Source: Portulaca oleracea
Taxonomy: Eukaryota; Streptophyta; Magnoliopsida; Caryophyllales; Portulacaceae
Length of the DNA: 64,000 nucleotides
Direction of reading: 5' to 3'
NCBI GenBank assembly: GCA_029582165.1
Contig: CM055886.1
Coordinates: forward strand, 29,067,169-29,131,168
A program made the position numbers and the translations under genes. This document shows positions 1-10,580 of the stretch, piece after piece. Numbering within the stretch: the stretch's first letter is position 1; every line of letters starts with the position of its first letter. The notes under the pieces are model-generated. The model saw nothing but the letters and a program-made list of their open reading frames with translations. It was not told where the DNA came from and ran no database searches.

Positions 1-2429
1 GAAAGACCACTTTCCCCTTCCTTTTGTAGACTAAATGTTAGAAAGACTTGCGAAAAATTCCCATTTTTGCTACCTAGATGGATATTCCGGATTTTTCCAA
101 ATCCCAATTCACCCAAAAGACCAAGAGAAAACCACTTTTACATGTCCTTATGGTACCTTTTCATATCGGAGAATGCCTTTCGGGTTGTGTAATGCACCCG
201 CTACTTTTCAAAGATGTATGATGGCTATATTCTCCCAATTTATTGAGGACATAATGGAGGTTTTTATGGACGATTTTTCTGTTTATGGCACCTCATTTGA
301 ACATTGTTAAATAATTTGAAAAAGGTGCTAAATAGATGTGAAGAAGTTAACTTGGTCTTGAATTGGGAAAAGTGCCATTTTATGGTGCAAGAGGAGGTAG
401 TTCTTGGTCATGTTGTTTCATCTAAGGGCACTGAAGTTGATAGAGCAAAGGTGGAGGTGATTGAAAAATTGCCGCCACCAAATTCTGTAAAAGGAGTGAG
501 GAGTTTTCTTGGACATGTTGGTTTTTACCAGCGGTTCATAAAAGATTTTTCAAAAATTGCAAAACCACTCACCCAATTGCTCATCAAAGATGTGCCCTTT
601 GACTTTAATGAAGAGTGCTTGAGTGCTTTTCTCAGGTTGAAGGAAGCTTTGGTCACCGCTCCCATCGTACAAGCACCGGATTGGGATTTGCCCTTTGAAG
701 TGATGTGCGACGCAAGCGATCATGCGGTAGGGGCTGTTTTGGGACAAAGGAAGGACAACAAGCCCTATGTGATTTACTATGCAAGCAAGACGTTGGATGG
801 AGCTCAGGTTAATTATGCTATCACCGAGAAGGAGTTCTTAGCGGTTGTCTTCGCTTTGGACAAATTCCGCTCTTATTTGATAAATTCCAAGGTGATTGTT
901 TCACGGATCATGCTGCTCTACGACACCTCTTGACTAAGGCGGATTCTAAGCCTCGCCTCATTCGATGGGTCCTCTTACTCCAAGAGTTCGACCTTGAGAT
1001 CCGAGACAAACCGAGATTGCAAAATGTGGTGGCCGATCATCTTTCGAGATTGCAACTTGAGGCTCAAAGTGATGATGATATTCCCATTGATGATTCCTTC
1101 CCACATGAACAACTCTTTGTTTTTGCTCATCAAGTCGCCCCTTGGTATGCTGATATAGTGAACTTCATTGTTAGTGGTGTACTTCCCCCGGAGATGTCAT
1201 GGCAACAAAAGAAGAGGTTTCTTTCCGAGTTGAGGAGATATGTTTGGGAGGAGCCTCTATTTTACAAGATTTGTGGGGATGGAGTGTATAGAAGATGCTT
1301 GCCGGAAGATGAAGTTCAAAGTGTGCTCCACCATTGTCATGCCACTACTTGTTGTGGTCATTTTAGCACCGATAAGACCGTTGCAAAGGTGCTCCAAGCC
1401 GGGTTTTATTGGCCTACACTCTCCAAGGATGTGAGAAATTTTGTACTCTCATGTGACAAGTGCCAAAGATCCGGGAGTATTTCCAAGAGGAATGAGATGC
1501 CACAACATTACATTTTAGAGGTGCAACTCTTTGATGTGTGGGGGATAGACTTCATGGGTCCCTTCCCTCCTTCTCACAACAACCTCTACATCTTGGTGGC
1601 AGTAGATTATGTTTCAAAGTGGGTTGAAGCAATTGCAACACCCACCAATGATTCCAAGGTGGTGATTAAGTTCCTCAAGAAGATTTTTGCAAGATTTGGA
1701 ACTCCAAGGGCCTTATTGAGTGACAATGGCACTCATTTTTGCAATTGGCCTCTTGATGCTCTTCTAGCTAAGTATGGGGTGACACATTGAGTTGCTACAT
1801 CATATCATCCCCAAACTAGTGGCCAAGTGGAGCTTTCTAATCGGGAAATCAAGAGCATATTGGAGAAGACGGTCAACCGTTCGAGGAAAGATTGGTCTCT
1901 TAAGTTAGATGATGCATTGTGGGCCTACCGGACCGCATACAAGACTCCATTGGGAACCACTCTATACTGGTTAGTATATGGAAAAGCATGTCATTTGCCG
2001 ATTGAGATGGAACACAAGGCTTTTTGGGCTGTTCAAACTCTCAACTTTGACCTTGCAAAAGTTGGAGAAAAGCGGATGTTGCAACTTCAAGAACTTGATG
2101 AGTTGAGGTTGGAGGCCTATGATAGTGCCAAGTTGTACAAGGAGAGGACTAAGAGATGGCATGACAAGCACATTTTCAAGAAGAGATTTGAAGAAGGAGA
2201 CCAAGTGTTGTTGTTCAATTCAAGGTTGAAATTCTTTCCGGGCAAGCTTAAGTCTCGATGGTCGGGCCCTTTTCGGGTCTTGAAGGTCTTTCCCCATGGT
2301 GCGGTTGAGATTTGTAGGGACGATTCCGAGCCATTCACGGTCAATGGGCATAGACTTAAGCCCTATTTGGTTGGTCAACCTCTTGAAGATCGCAAAAACT
2401 TCAACCTCACCGCTCCTGGTACGGTTTAA
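1..2429 (+). pseudogene. pol: Broken Ty3/gypsy pol: RT, RNase H, integrase
   Basis: Reverse transcriptase covers about 1-640, with the active-site motif FMDDFSVYG near 270. RNase H follows (DASDHAVGAVLG near 709, then [15 protein letters not shown]). Integrase has an HHCC zinc finger (HHCH...CDKCQ, about 1330-1470), catalytic aspartates in WGIDFMGPF and SDNGTHF, and the glutamate in [11 protein letters not shown] near 1830. A basic C-terminal part ends at the TAA at 2427-2429. Four breaks are visible: a TAA at 32-34 where the family has Gln, a 1-bp deletion near 308, a 1-bp deletion near 898, and a TGA at 1788-1790 where Arg is expected. Both stops fit C-to-T decay. The product would have copied and integrated the element; here it is a relic. 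Confidence 0.93.
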
Positions 2430-4029
2430 GAGGTACTTGGTCAAGCTTAGGACGTTAAATAAGCGCTTCTTGGGAGGCAACCCAACTTTTAATGCTTTAT
2501 TTTTATTTTTTATTTTTATTTTTAATTTACATTTTCATTATTTTATTTTTAGGGTTTTTTTAGATTTTTCGTATTTTATTTTTCAATTTTTTTTAGGATT
2601 TTTAAAGGTTTCTTTTCTTTTGATTTTGTATTGAAGAAAATCTTGAAAAAAAAGAGTGAAAACAAAAGAAAAAAAACCAGAAAAGGAGAGAGTTGAAGAA
2701 AAAAAAAGAGTGAAAAGAGTTGAGTGGAAATGAGAGTTGAATGTAAGAAAATGAGTGAAGTGCAAGAAAAAGGTATATTTGAGAGTTGAAGGAGTTGTGG
2801 GGATTGAGCTCAAGACCATACAAGGTGAAAGGAAGGGAGCACGGGTGGTGTCTGCTTCGGCACGGTCCGCGCACCCCTCCAGAAAGTCCAGAAAAACAGC
2901 AAGGAAAGGGGCACGGGTAGTGCCTAGGGTGGCACGGTCCGTGCGCCCTTCCAGAACATCGCGCCTTGACAGGTAAGTGAGGCACGGTCCGTGCCCATCT
3001 GACACGTTCCATGTCCTCATCGAAACCCTAAAAAAAAACTCAGCTTGTTATTCCTTCTTTCTTTCCTGATTCGGTCTGTGCCCCTGGCGTCACTCACCAC
3101 AGTTCTCCCCAGTAACTCTTTTTCCTCCTTCGCACAACAACTCTTCTTCTCCTTTCTTCTGCTCACCGTGCGCCCAGCACAACCCCCCATCGCACCCACA
3201 CTTCCCATTGCAGCCACGCCTCCCTCGCCCCCCCCCCCCATTCCTCTCGTTCGCCTCTCGCCCATCGTCGCCTAGCACCCAGCCCGACGCACGCTACTTC
3301 TCCATCGTCCACAGCCTCCTTTTCTCCACTAAACCCTAACCACTCCAAGCTCTCCCCTTTCTTCTCCTTTTCTTGTACAAAGGTTTTATTCTTGTTTATT
3401 TTTAGTTTTCTTTGCTTAATTTGCTGATTTTTGAGATACATTGTCTTGGTTTTTGAATTAGGGTTTCTTTGTGCTTAATTGGTTTGGTTTGGTTGATACC
3501 CAATTCGATTAATGAGGTTAATTCAAACCCTCTTGCTACACTTTGTTTCGCTTGTTCAACTTTGATCTTGGTTGAATTGTTTGGTGAGCAATTGTTATGT
3601 TTTGGGTTTGATTGTTTATTTGGTATGGTTATCTCAAAAATTAGTGTGTTTATTTGGTTGATTGTATATACATTGAGTCTTTGGTGGTAGTAATTTAGTC
3701 ATTGTGTATCGCTAACTTTCTTTTTGCCTTAGTTTTAGTTTACTTTAGTCTTAGGTAAGAGTTTGTGGTGATTTGTATATACTTTGTCATTCACCATAGT
3801 AGTGTTTTTAGTAGTGTTGTTTTTGAGTTTGGTTTGTTTGGTTTGGTGGGATGTAAATGTTGTTTTAGCCTACCTATTTGTTAGATTTTGTCTTAGGAGT
3901 CTACGTTCGTGTTCTCTTGCTTTGTTTTTGAGTCAATTATGGTTTGTAAAAACTAACTCCACCATCAATTTTGAGTCTTTTGCACTTTTGTATATAACTA
4001 ACGTTGTTGTAACCCTTTGTTATCGAAAG
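2430..4029 (+). other. Athila spacer between pol and the env-position ORF
   Basis: No gene is seen here. The spacer starts with a conserved-looking box containing the perfect inverted repeat TTGGG-AGGCA-ACCCAA (2470-2485). I remember a very similar box just after pol in other plant Ty3/gypsy elements. An A-rich purine tract follows at about 2632-2730. Several dyad motifs of the type GGCACGGTCCGTGCC lie at 2838-3015 and recur in the 3' LTR. A C-rich stretch (about 3180-3300) and a T-rich leader run up to the ORF at 4030. The short ORFs here have low-complexity translations and are not credible genes. Confidence 0.6.
2838..3015 (+). repeat. Dyad motif cluster (GGCACGGTCCGTGCC type), internal copy
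   Basis: Five to six imperfect copies of a 13-15 bp dyad lie here, at about 2839-2852, 2860-2872, 2911-2924, 2931-2944, 2981-2995 and 3001-3015. The best copies are near-perfect palindromes around a central T. The stretch 2911-2943 is almost identical to 10929-10961 in the LTR, including the TAGGGT linker between two dyads. No function is known to me. Such palindromes could bind dimeric proteins or form RNA hairpins. Confidence 0.75.
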
Positions 4030-5303
4030 ATGGCTAGGGGTCGAGGTCTAGTTCAAGAGGAACCATCTTTTAAGAGGAGGAAAGCTGATGGAGGCAAGGG
4101 CAAGGATAAAGGTGCGCGTTCTTCACGGCCAAATCAAGGTAACAATCCATTTAATCTCGAGGGTGAAATGTATGATCGTTATCTTGCTTTTAGCAAGCGT
4201 AAAGTTGTGGCGACTAGATATATGCATGAACCATTTTTGGAAGTGATGTGGCAAGTCTTAATGATGTTGAATGGTTGTTAAATAGAAGTGGCATGTTGCG
4301 CTTTGCTCGGATGAGAGAACCAACATATACAAACTTGACCTTGGAGGTGCTTAGCACTTTCGAAGTTGACTTGACTACTAGGGATGGATTGATTAGCTTT
4401 AATATTGATGAGGAGACCCATTCCTTGACTTTAGGGGAGTTTGCTGAGATTTATAGCCAGCCCGCTATTACTGATAGAGGGAAGAGAGAGGTGTCTGATG
4501 ATGATGAATGGAACCCCAAAGCCTTTTGGCAGTTCCTTACCACAAGGACTGATTATAATCCCCGCAAATCTAAGTGCACCGCCTTCCGCAATCCGACTTT
4601 TCGGGTTACTCAGCGGATTTTATCATGTGGTATGTTTGGACGAGGTGATAGTATGAATGTGGCTTCTAAGGCTGAATTTTATGTGCTGTGGGAGATGTAT
4701 TATGCTCGACCTCATGTTAACCCTACTGCCCTTTTTACTCTTCATTTAGAGAGACATGCTAGCCTCGAGAAAGGGGATATTGTTATGGGGGGTTTACTCA
4801 CTGTATTAGCAAAACATTTTGGTTGGGACCCTGCTCGCCATCAGCGAGATTTAGTTGGTGGACCTTTGCCTTTGGATGCTAAGACCTTTTGTTCTATTAA
4901 AATGTGTGCATTGGACGGGGCTGCTGTTTTGTGGCGGTACCGTAACAATGAGTTGATGCGGCTTCCCCACGATCATGTGTCCATCCAACATGTCCCTAAC
5001 ATACTCTTTCTACCACCTTTGGACCCTAATATGCCCGCTCTTGAGGCTCCACTTGCCATCCGAGAGGATGGAGAGAGTGGTGAAAGTAGCGATGATGAGC
5101 AAAATGATGAGAGTGATGGTGAGCCTACCCTTGCAGAGAGGCTTAATGACCTCCAAATCTATTGTGAGCTTGAGTTTCAAGCCCTTCGGGACTCCCAGGG
5201 TAGAATTGAGCATAGCCAAGATGAGATGCTTGCCTTAATGCGTTCCGTTCATGATTGGCAGCTTAACCATACCTGTAACCCTTCCCCACCTCCCCCTCCA
5301 TGA
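4030..5303 (+). pseudogene. Athila-type extra ORF (env position), frameshifted
   Basis: The ATG at 4030 opens a protein with a basic, nuclear-signal-like N-terminus (FKRRKADGGKGKDK). It runs to about 4245 and would stop at 4281. The coherent protein then continues in another frame (from about 4250, DVEWLLNRSGMLRF...) to the TGA at 5301-5303, so one frameshift lies near 4245-4250. The C-terminus is acidic (about 5060-5130) and ends in a proline run. This matches the kind of protein coded downstream of pol in Athila elements (often called env-like or Athila ORF). I see no signal peptide or clear membrane anchor, so a true envelope role is not supported. The longer ORF that starts at 3784 runs through T-rich leader and is not a better start. 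Confidence 0.75.
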
Positions 5304-7009
5304 TACCTCTCTGTGACCTCTTTGTGTTTCCTTCCTTTTCTTCTCGGGTGATGTTTTGCATTGCGGACAATGCTTGGTTCAAGCATGGGGGGGTTTGTGT
5401 AAAACTTTGTGGATATGTGTGTTTTGAGTCGTTTTTTATTTTTATTTTTAACTTGTTTTGAGTCTTTTTCTTTTCTTTATTTTTCTAGTTTAGTTTCACT
5501 TGTAAAAAGTTTTTAATTTCTTCTTTTCGTAGTTTGTTTTCGTTTTATATTTTCTTATTTTCATTTTGAGTCTTGTAAAAAGTTTTTGAAAATTGAAAAA
5601 ATCAGAAAAAATCAGAAAATTTGAAAAAAAATAGAAAAGGAAAAAACTGTTTGATACAGGATTAGGTGAGATAGTTTTCTTTTGACTTGATTTGATCTTG
5701 TATAGCCCGTTTGTGAAGGACTGTGAATTGATACGAGTTGTGAAGCTAAATGTTGTGAGAATTGTGCTTGGAAAATGAGACCGATTGCCTTTGTCACTAT
5801 TTTAAGAGTGAGTTGTGCATATGCATATCTTTTAAACTGGGTAATGATTGTTGAGCGCTACCCGTGAGACCACATAAGCCTAAAAGAAAAGACTAGTCAT
5901 TTTTATTAGTCTTATTTCCATGAGTGACTCACCATTGTGGCATCCTCCTTCATTTGCTTTGCATCTCCTTGAAATTGCTATGCATTGTGCATTGGCAAGA
6001 TGATAGAGGCATTAGGAATTGAACCCGCAAGCCTTAGCCACCCGTTTATATCAAAATATCCATAGTTAGCCCCTTCTTGCCTTGACCATTTCTTTTCTTG
6101 AACCCACATTATAAGCCCTGACCGATTATATAATTCCTACCCTTAAGCCAATGCTTGAAATGTTTTGAGTTTGAAGTTGGGTTGATTGTGGTTACTTTTG
6201 TGGTTTGGTTTGTGATGGGGATTGGTTTGAATTGTAAATATTGGTTTGATTCCCCAATTATGTACATTGAGGTTGTTGGTTGGAATTGGAAACTTGCCTA
6301 GTGAGTTGTATATAAGTGTGTTGTTTGTAAGTGTGTGTGTTTGTATCGAAAAAAAGAGAAAAAATAGAAAAAAAAACAGAAAAAGTGTGAAAAAAAAAGA
6401 AAAATCGGAAAATTCCGGAAAAATAAAAAAAAAAGAGAATAAAGTGTTTGACATTGTGTTTCTTTTGTTTTGTTTTGAGGCAAGTTTCCAATTGATTGTG
6501 GGGTTCTTTTGGATTGATTATAAGTGGTGAGAGTGAATGTATGTTGAATTGGTGCAAAATAGTTTCAAGCTTTGGCTTTTAGCTCCACATTTCCCAAATA
6601 TTTTCCACCTCTTACCCTTAACCCTAGCCCCGTTACGACCCTTGAAAGTCCTCTTGATTGTCACTGTTGCTTTGCGAATTGCGGTGGAGAGTTGAGATTC
6701 TTAGCAAATACGCGGTTGGTTGTAGCTTTGATTTGAGTATTGAGCGAGCCTTCAATGATTTATTTACATTTAAACACATGAGATGAGTGTTTCCACATTC
6801 CCAAAAGTGAGTTTGCTCTCAATCTTACCTAGTTTCATCCTTAACATGTGCCTTCTTATCTCATCGGTGAATAAGGGTGATTAGTTGAACTTGATGAGCG
6901 TCATTCTTGTATAATTTGTCTTCATTTACTCGTGTAACTTGGCTTTTTCTTCACTCTTGAGCTGTACTTTAGATTAGATTGGGTTGATTGAATTTCCTAT
7001 CAATGCCAT
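5304..7009 (+). other. Athila 3' non-coding tail, left part
   Basis: No gene is seen. Near 5384-5397 lies AAGCATGGGGGGG, which resembles the purine tract just before the 3' LTR (AAGCATGGGG at 10567-10576). Two purine-rich, A-rich tracts lie at 5585-5646 and 6349-6440, built from short GAAAA/CAGAAAA-like units. Long non-coding tails of this kind are usual in Athila-type elements. The tail resumes at 10386 after the inserted solo LTR. Confidence 0.6.
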
Positions 7010-10000
7010 TGTAAGATCCAGAAATTTATTAAGAATAATTACCTTGGTTACGGGTCTAATCTGGGTTTAGTTATTTAGTTATGGGATTAATTATGTGACT
7101 TTTCTATTTTATGTGATTATATACATATTTAGTTATTTAATTATTTATGAGACTAGTTTTGTAATTTTTCCAACTTATGTGATTATACCCTTTTATAAAT
7201 TAGTTATTAGAATTAGATAGACAAGAAGGGTTAAACCCTTGTGGGTTTCACGACAAACCCAAATAATGGGCAATTAGAATACTTTACCTACCATTATATA
7301 TTATATAGGAAAAGGATTAGGTGAAGGTGGAGAGATGAGGATGAAGGGACGTGGGATAGATAGGAAGGAACAAATACAAAAGAAAAAGAAAAGGGGGATT
7401 ACTATTATCATTATGATAAACTTTAGGGGATTAATCCATTCTTTCTTTTGGTGAGTCACGGAAAAAGAAAGGAAAAGGGGACAAGCCCCTCATTTTCCCC
7501 TTCACATAACAGAACACACGCACAAGTGAGAGAAAGAGAGATAGAGAGAGAGAGACGGTGGCGGTGCTGTTGGGTTGCCGCTCGCCGACCATCGACGCGC
7601 AGAGAGAGAAAGAGAGACTGAGAGGGTGGTGGTGATGGCGGCACCACCAGTCGTCGGGGTTGTCGTCCGCCCCACTGTGCGCGAAACAGAGAGGAAAAGA
7701 GAAGGGGGCGGTTCAATAGTGGCCGCGCGGTGGTGGCAAGGCAGCGGCGGTAGGCCGAGAAAGAGGGGAACGGGGTGGTGACCGTGGGCTCGGGAATGAC
7801 GCATAGTGGTGGTGGTGGTTGTTGAGCACGGCGGTGCCGGGAATTACAACTCGGTAGTTCGAATCCGGGTTAGCACACCACAGGGATAGTTCGGAGCCTC
7901 AATTCAAACCCAAATCAGGAAACCTAAGTTGTCAACTGATGGAATTAAAGTGGGTAATCTCTGTCCCCTCTTAATAACTGTTAAGTTTCAGGTTTAGTTA
8001 ATAGATTTTGAATACTGAATATATGCCTGGAATTATTAATGGTACTGGAGTGGTTGGATTGAATTATATAACTGAGTTGGAAGTTGGTTGGTATTTAGGT
8101 TGAACATCGAGCGTCAAGGTTTATTGGGGATGATGTATGTGAGGAGGGAGTTTGGGTTGAATTGCAAATTGGAATATTGGGTCGAATGTCGAAATTCATG
8201 GGCTATCGATTGATTATGGTGAATATTGTCTTAGTTGTGTTATACATATAGAGATTGAGTTGTTCTATGATTTAAAGGAGCCTTATATGCGTGAATATGT
8301 GTTTAGTAGTCACAAAGGTTTGAATTGAGTTTAGCATTGGTATTGATTTGACCGATTATAAGTATACTGTGCATAAATAAGTGTCCTACGAGTTACACGT
8401 GTTTAATTTCGTTATTTATAAGTGTAGTATGCTCATATGAATCATGGATGGGTTATATATACTTAAAGAATGAGTTTTTGAGCTTATATTAAATGGTTGG
8501 GTATTTAGTATATGGTAGTTATGCCCTAATCTAGTATGAATGGAAATTGGATTACTTAGTAGTCGTTATATGTGAATTTAAGTCTCTATGTACATACTTA
8601 TATCTCTTTTATTATGGTTTGTGTAATTGAAAGGTGTTTATAAGATTTTTGATTCAAAAGAAAGGATTTCAAGTGATTATTTTAGGGTGTGTTGAAAAGC
8701 ATTTGCGTTTCCAAGTCGTTAATACTTATTAAATGGGTTTAGCGTAAGTAAAGAAAACTTATTTGAGCTATTCGAGCTTTTGGACTTCTTAAATGGAAAA
8801 AGGTTGGGAAATTGGCCAGTTGAGCTATTTTGATTTGAATGCAATGTGTTTTCCTACCTTATATACGGTTTGGAAAGCTATTTGGATGAGAAGTGTATGG
8901 TATGAAATTGTTATGCTATTTACGAGTTTGAAATGGTTTTCGGGCTAGGTGTATTGCACTAGGTACTGTGGACTAATTGGAAAGCCGGAGTTACACCCGT
9001 AAAAGGGGAACTGAATCGGCTATTGGAAAACCGGAGTTACACCTGTAAAGGGGAACTGAATCGGCTAAGTATATAAAGTCCATTGACGTTAGAACTCCCG
9101 GGAAGTTAAACTAACTGTCTTAAGGGGGAACCGGCCCCGACTGGAAAGTGCTGAAAGTACCCTACGCCCATGGCATCGATATTTTCGTACAATGGAATGA
9201 AGGAAATATTATTTGAAATTGTTGGTTTATTGAAACGGTATATACTATGGTTATGGAAAGTTGGAAAAGGAAATTTGAATAATTTGTAATACCTATTTTA
9301 GAGTGCGCGAGTTATTCTTTATATATTGAAAATGTTATGTTCTTATTTAGAATGGCTTGAAAGGTTTTGAAGTTTGAATTATATGTTACTTAAGGATTAC
9401 TAAATTTATGAAGTGTGCTTGAGTATGTTCAAACAAAGTTTCAAAAGGTTTTGCGATTTACATAAATAACTTACCTTGTTATTATTATTTGTATGCGTGA
9501 TACTTAAAGCTCTTCATGTGTGTCTTTTAATTAGATGGATGCACTGCATTTGAATCATGTCTTAGTTGTTCACTTTGGAAGCTAAATGGAATGTACAAGT
9601 CACTTGAGAGATCCCTATATTGGTAGAGGATATGTATTGAGTGGTTGCGACCTACTAGAACACTAAAGTACTTGAGATGCTTCTTTAATGGCTTCCTGAC
9701 TGTTATCAGGACAAAAAGGTTATCCCATCCCCCTGTTGTTGATTTGGAAGATATGAGAGTGTTAGTTACCTGAAACGGGACACTTAGGTGCTTGAATGGA
9801 AACCTTATACCTAGCTTCCTACTTGATGGGTTATAAAGTGACCAAGAGATGCGTTTATGTTTTAATTGTACTTTTGTGAATGCAGAACTAGGGTGACTCC
9901 CATTCTTAGGTTGCTTGAATCTCAATGGTTATTCCAGGGTACAAGTTACCCACTGAGCTTTCATTTGCTCATACCCCTTCTCCCTCCCCCTTACAGGCAA

Positions 10001-10385
10001 ATATGAAGATCAGGAGCTGACTGCTTGTTTGGAGATCTAGTATTCCCAATTGTTTATGTATAGGAAATAATTGTTTGTAATAGAATTCTATTGTAAATGT
10101 TTTTGGAATGCTTGGGTTGCTTGATGCATTTAGAATGTTCTCCGAGCGTGTGGCTCGTGAATTACTCCGGCGTGTGGCCGTTGAGGTTGTTTTTGGTTTA
10201 TTTTGTTTATTTACAGGGATGTAAGGCTTTAAGCCTGGGAAACGTCCATATTACAAAAGGAACTCTACCGGATTTTTCCCAGGAAATTTTGGAAGTTAAT
10301 TTCTAAGTACCTCTTTTTACCTTTCTCAACCCTAATTAAGTTGAGATTGACCTTAACAACCCCTATTAGGGAGCGGGCTGTTACA
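7010..10385 (+). mobile_element. Solo LTR of a Ty3/gypsy (Tekay/Del-like) element
   Basis: The 3376-bp segment starts TGTAAGATCC and ends GGGCTGTTACA, so its tips are the inverted pair TGTAA/TTACA. It is flanked by a perfect 5-bp duplication GCCAT (7005-7009 and 10386-10390). There are no coding domains, no primer-binding site and no second LTR inside, so it is best read as a solo LTR left by recombination between two LTRs. The length and the TGTAAGAYCC start fit Tekay/Del chromoviruses, though that family name is inference. A TATA-rich stretch lies at about 7290-7311, followed by a GA-rich leader with (GAGA)n at about 7525-7555. The short ORFs inside are not credible genes. Confidence 0.9.
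8976..9066 (+). repeat. 46-bp tandem duplication inside the solo LTR
   Basis: Two adjacent copies of a 45-46 bp unit, each starting ATTGGAAA and containing CCGGAGTTACACC and GGGGAACTGAATCGGCT, lie at 8976-9021 and 9022-9066. They differ by a few bases. Such short duplications are common in the U3 part of LTRs. Confidence 0.85.
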
Positions 10386-10566
10386 GCCATCCTGAGGAGT
10401 TGTAATTAAATAAATATTTTCGTTTTATTATTTTTACTTTTGAGTCTTTTTATTTTTACTTTTGAGTTCTATGAGTCTTTTTGTCCCGGTTTTTTTTATT
10501 TTCTTTTATTTTCTTTCTTTGCTTTTTCTTTTGAGTTTGGACTTGCTTAGGGACAAGCAAGGACTA

Positions 10567-10580
10567 AGCATGGGGAATTT
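10567..10580 (+). promoter_or_regulatory. Polypurine tract of the Athila element
   Basis: AGCATGGGGAATTT lies directly before the first base of the 3' LTR. This is the expected place of the primer for plus-strand DNA synthesis. It resembles the tract near 5384. Confidence 0.7.

Noticed and set aside
4030..5303. A true viral-type envelope gene after pol
   Set aside because: No signal peptide, no convincing membrane anchor and no glycoprotein-like cysteine pattern; only its position is env-like.
7456..7804. ORFs in the solo LTR leader
   Set aside because: GA-rich and GGTGGT simple sequence open in several frames; no domain.
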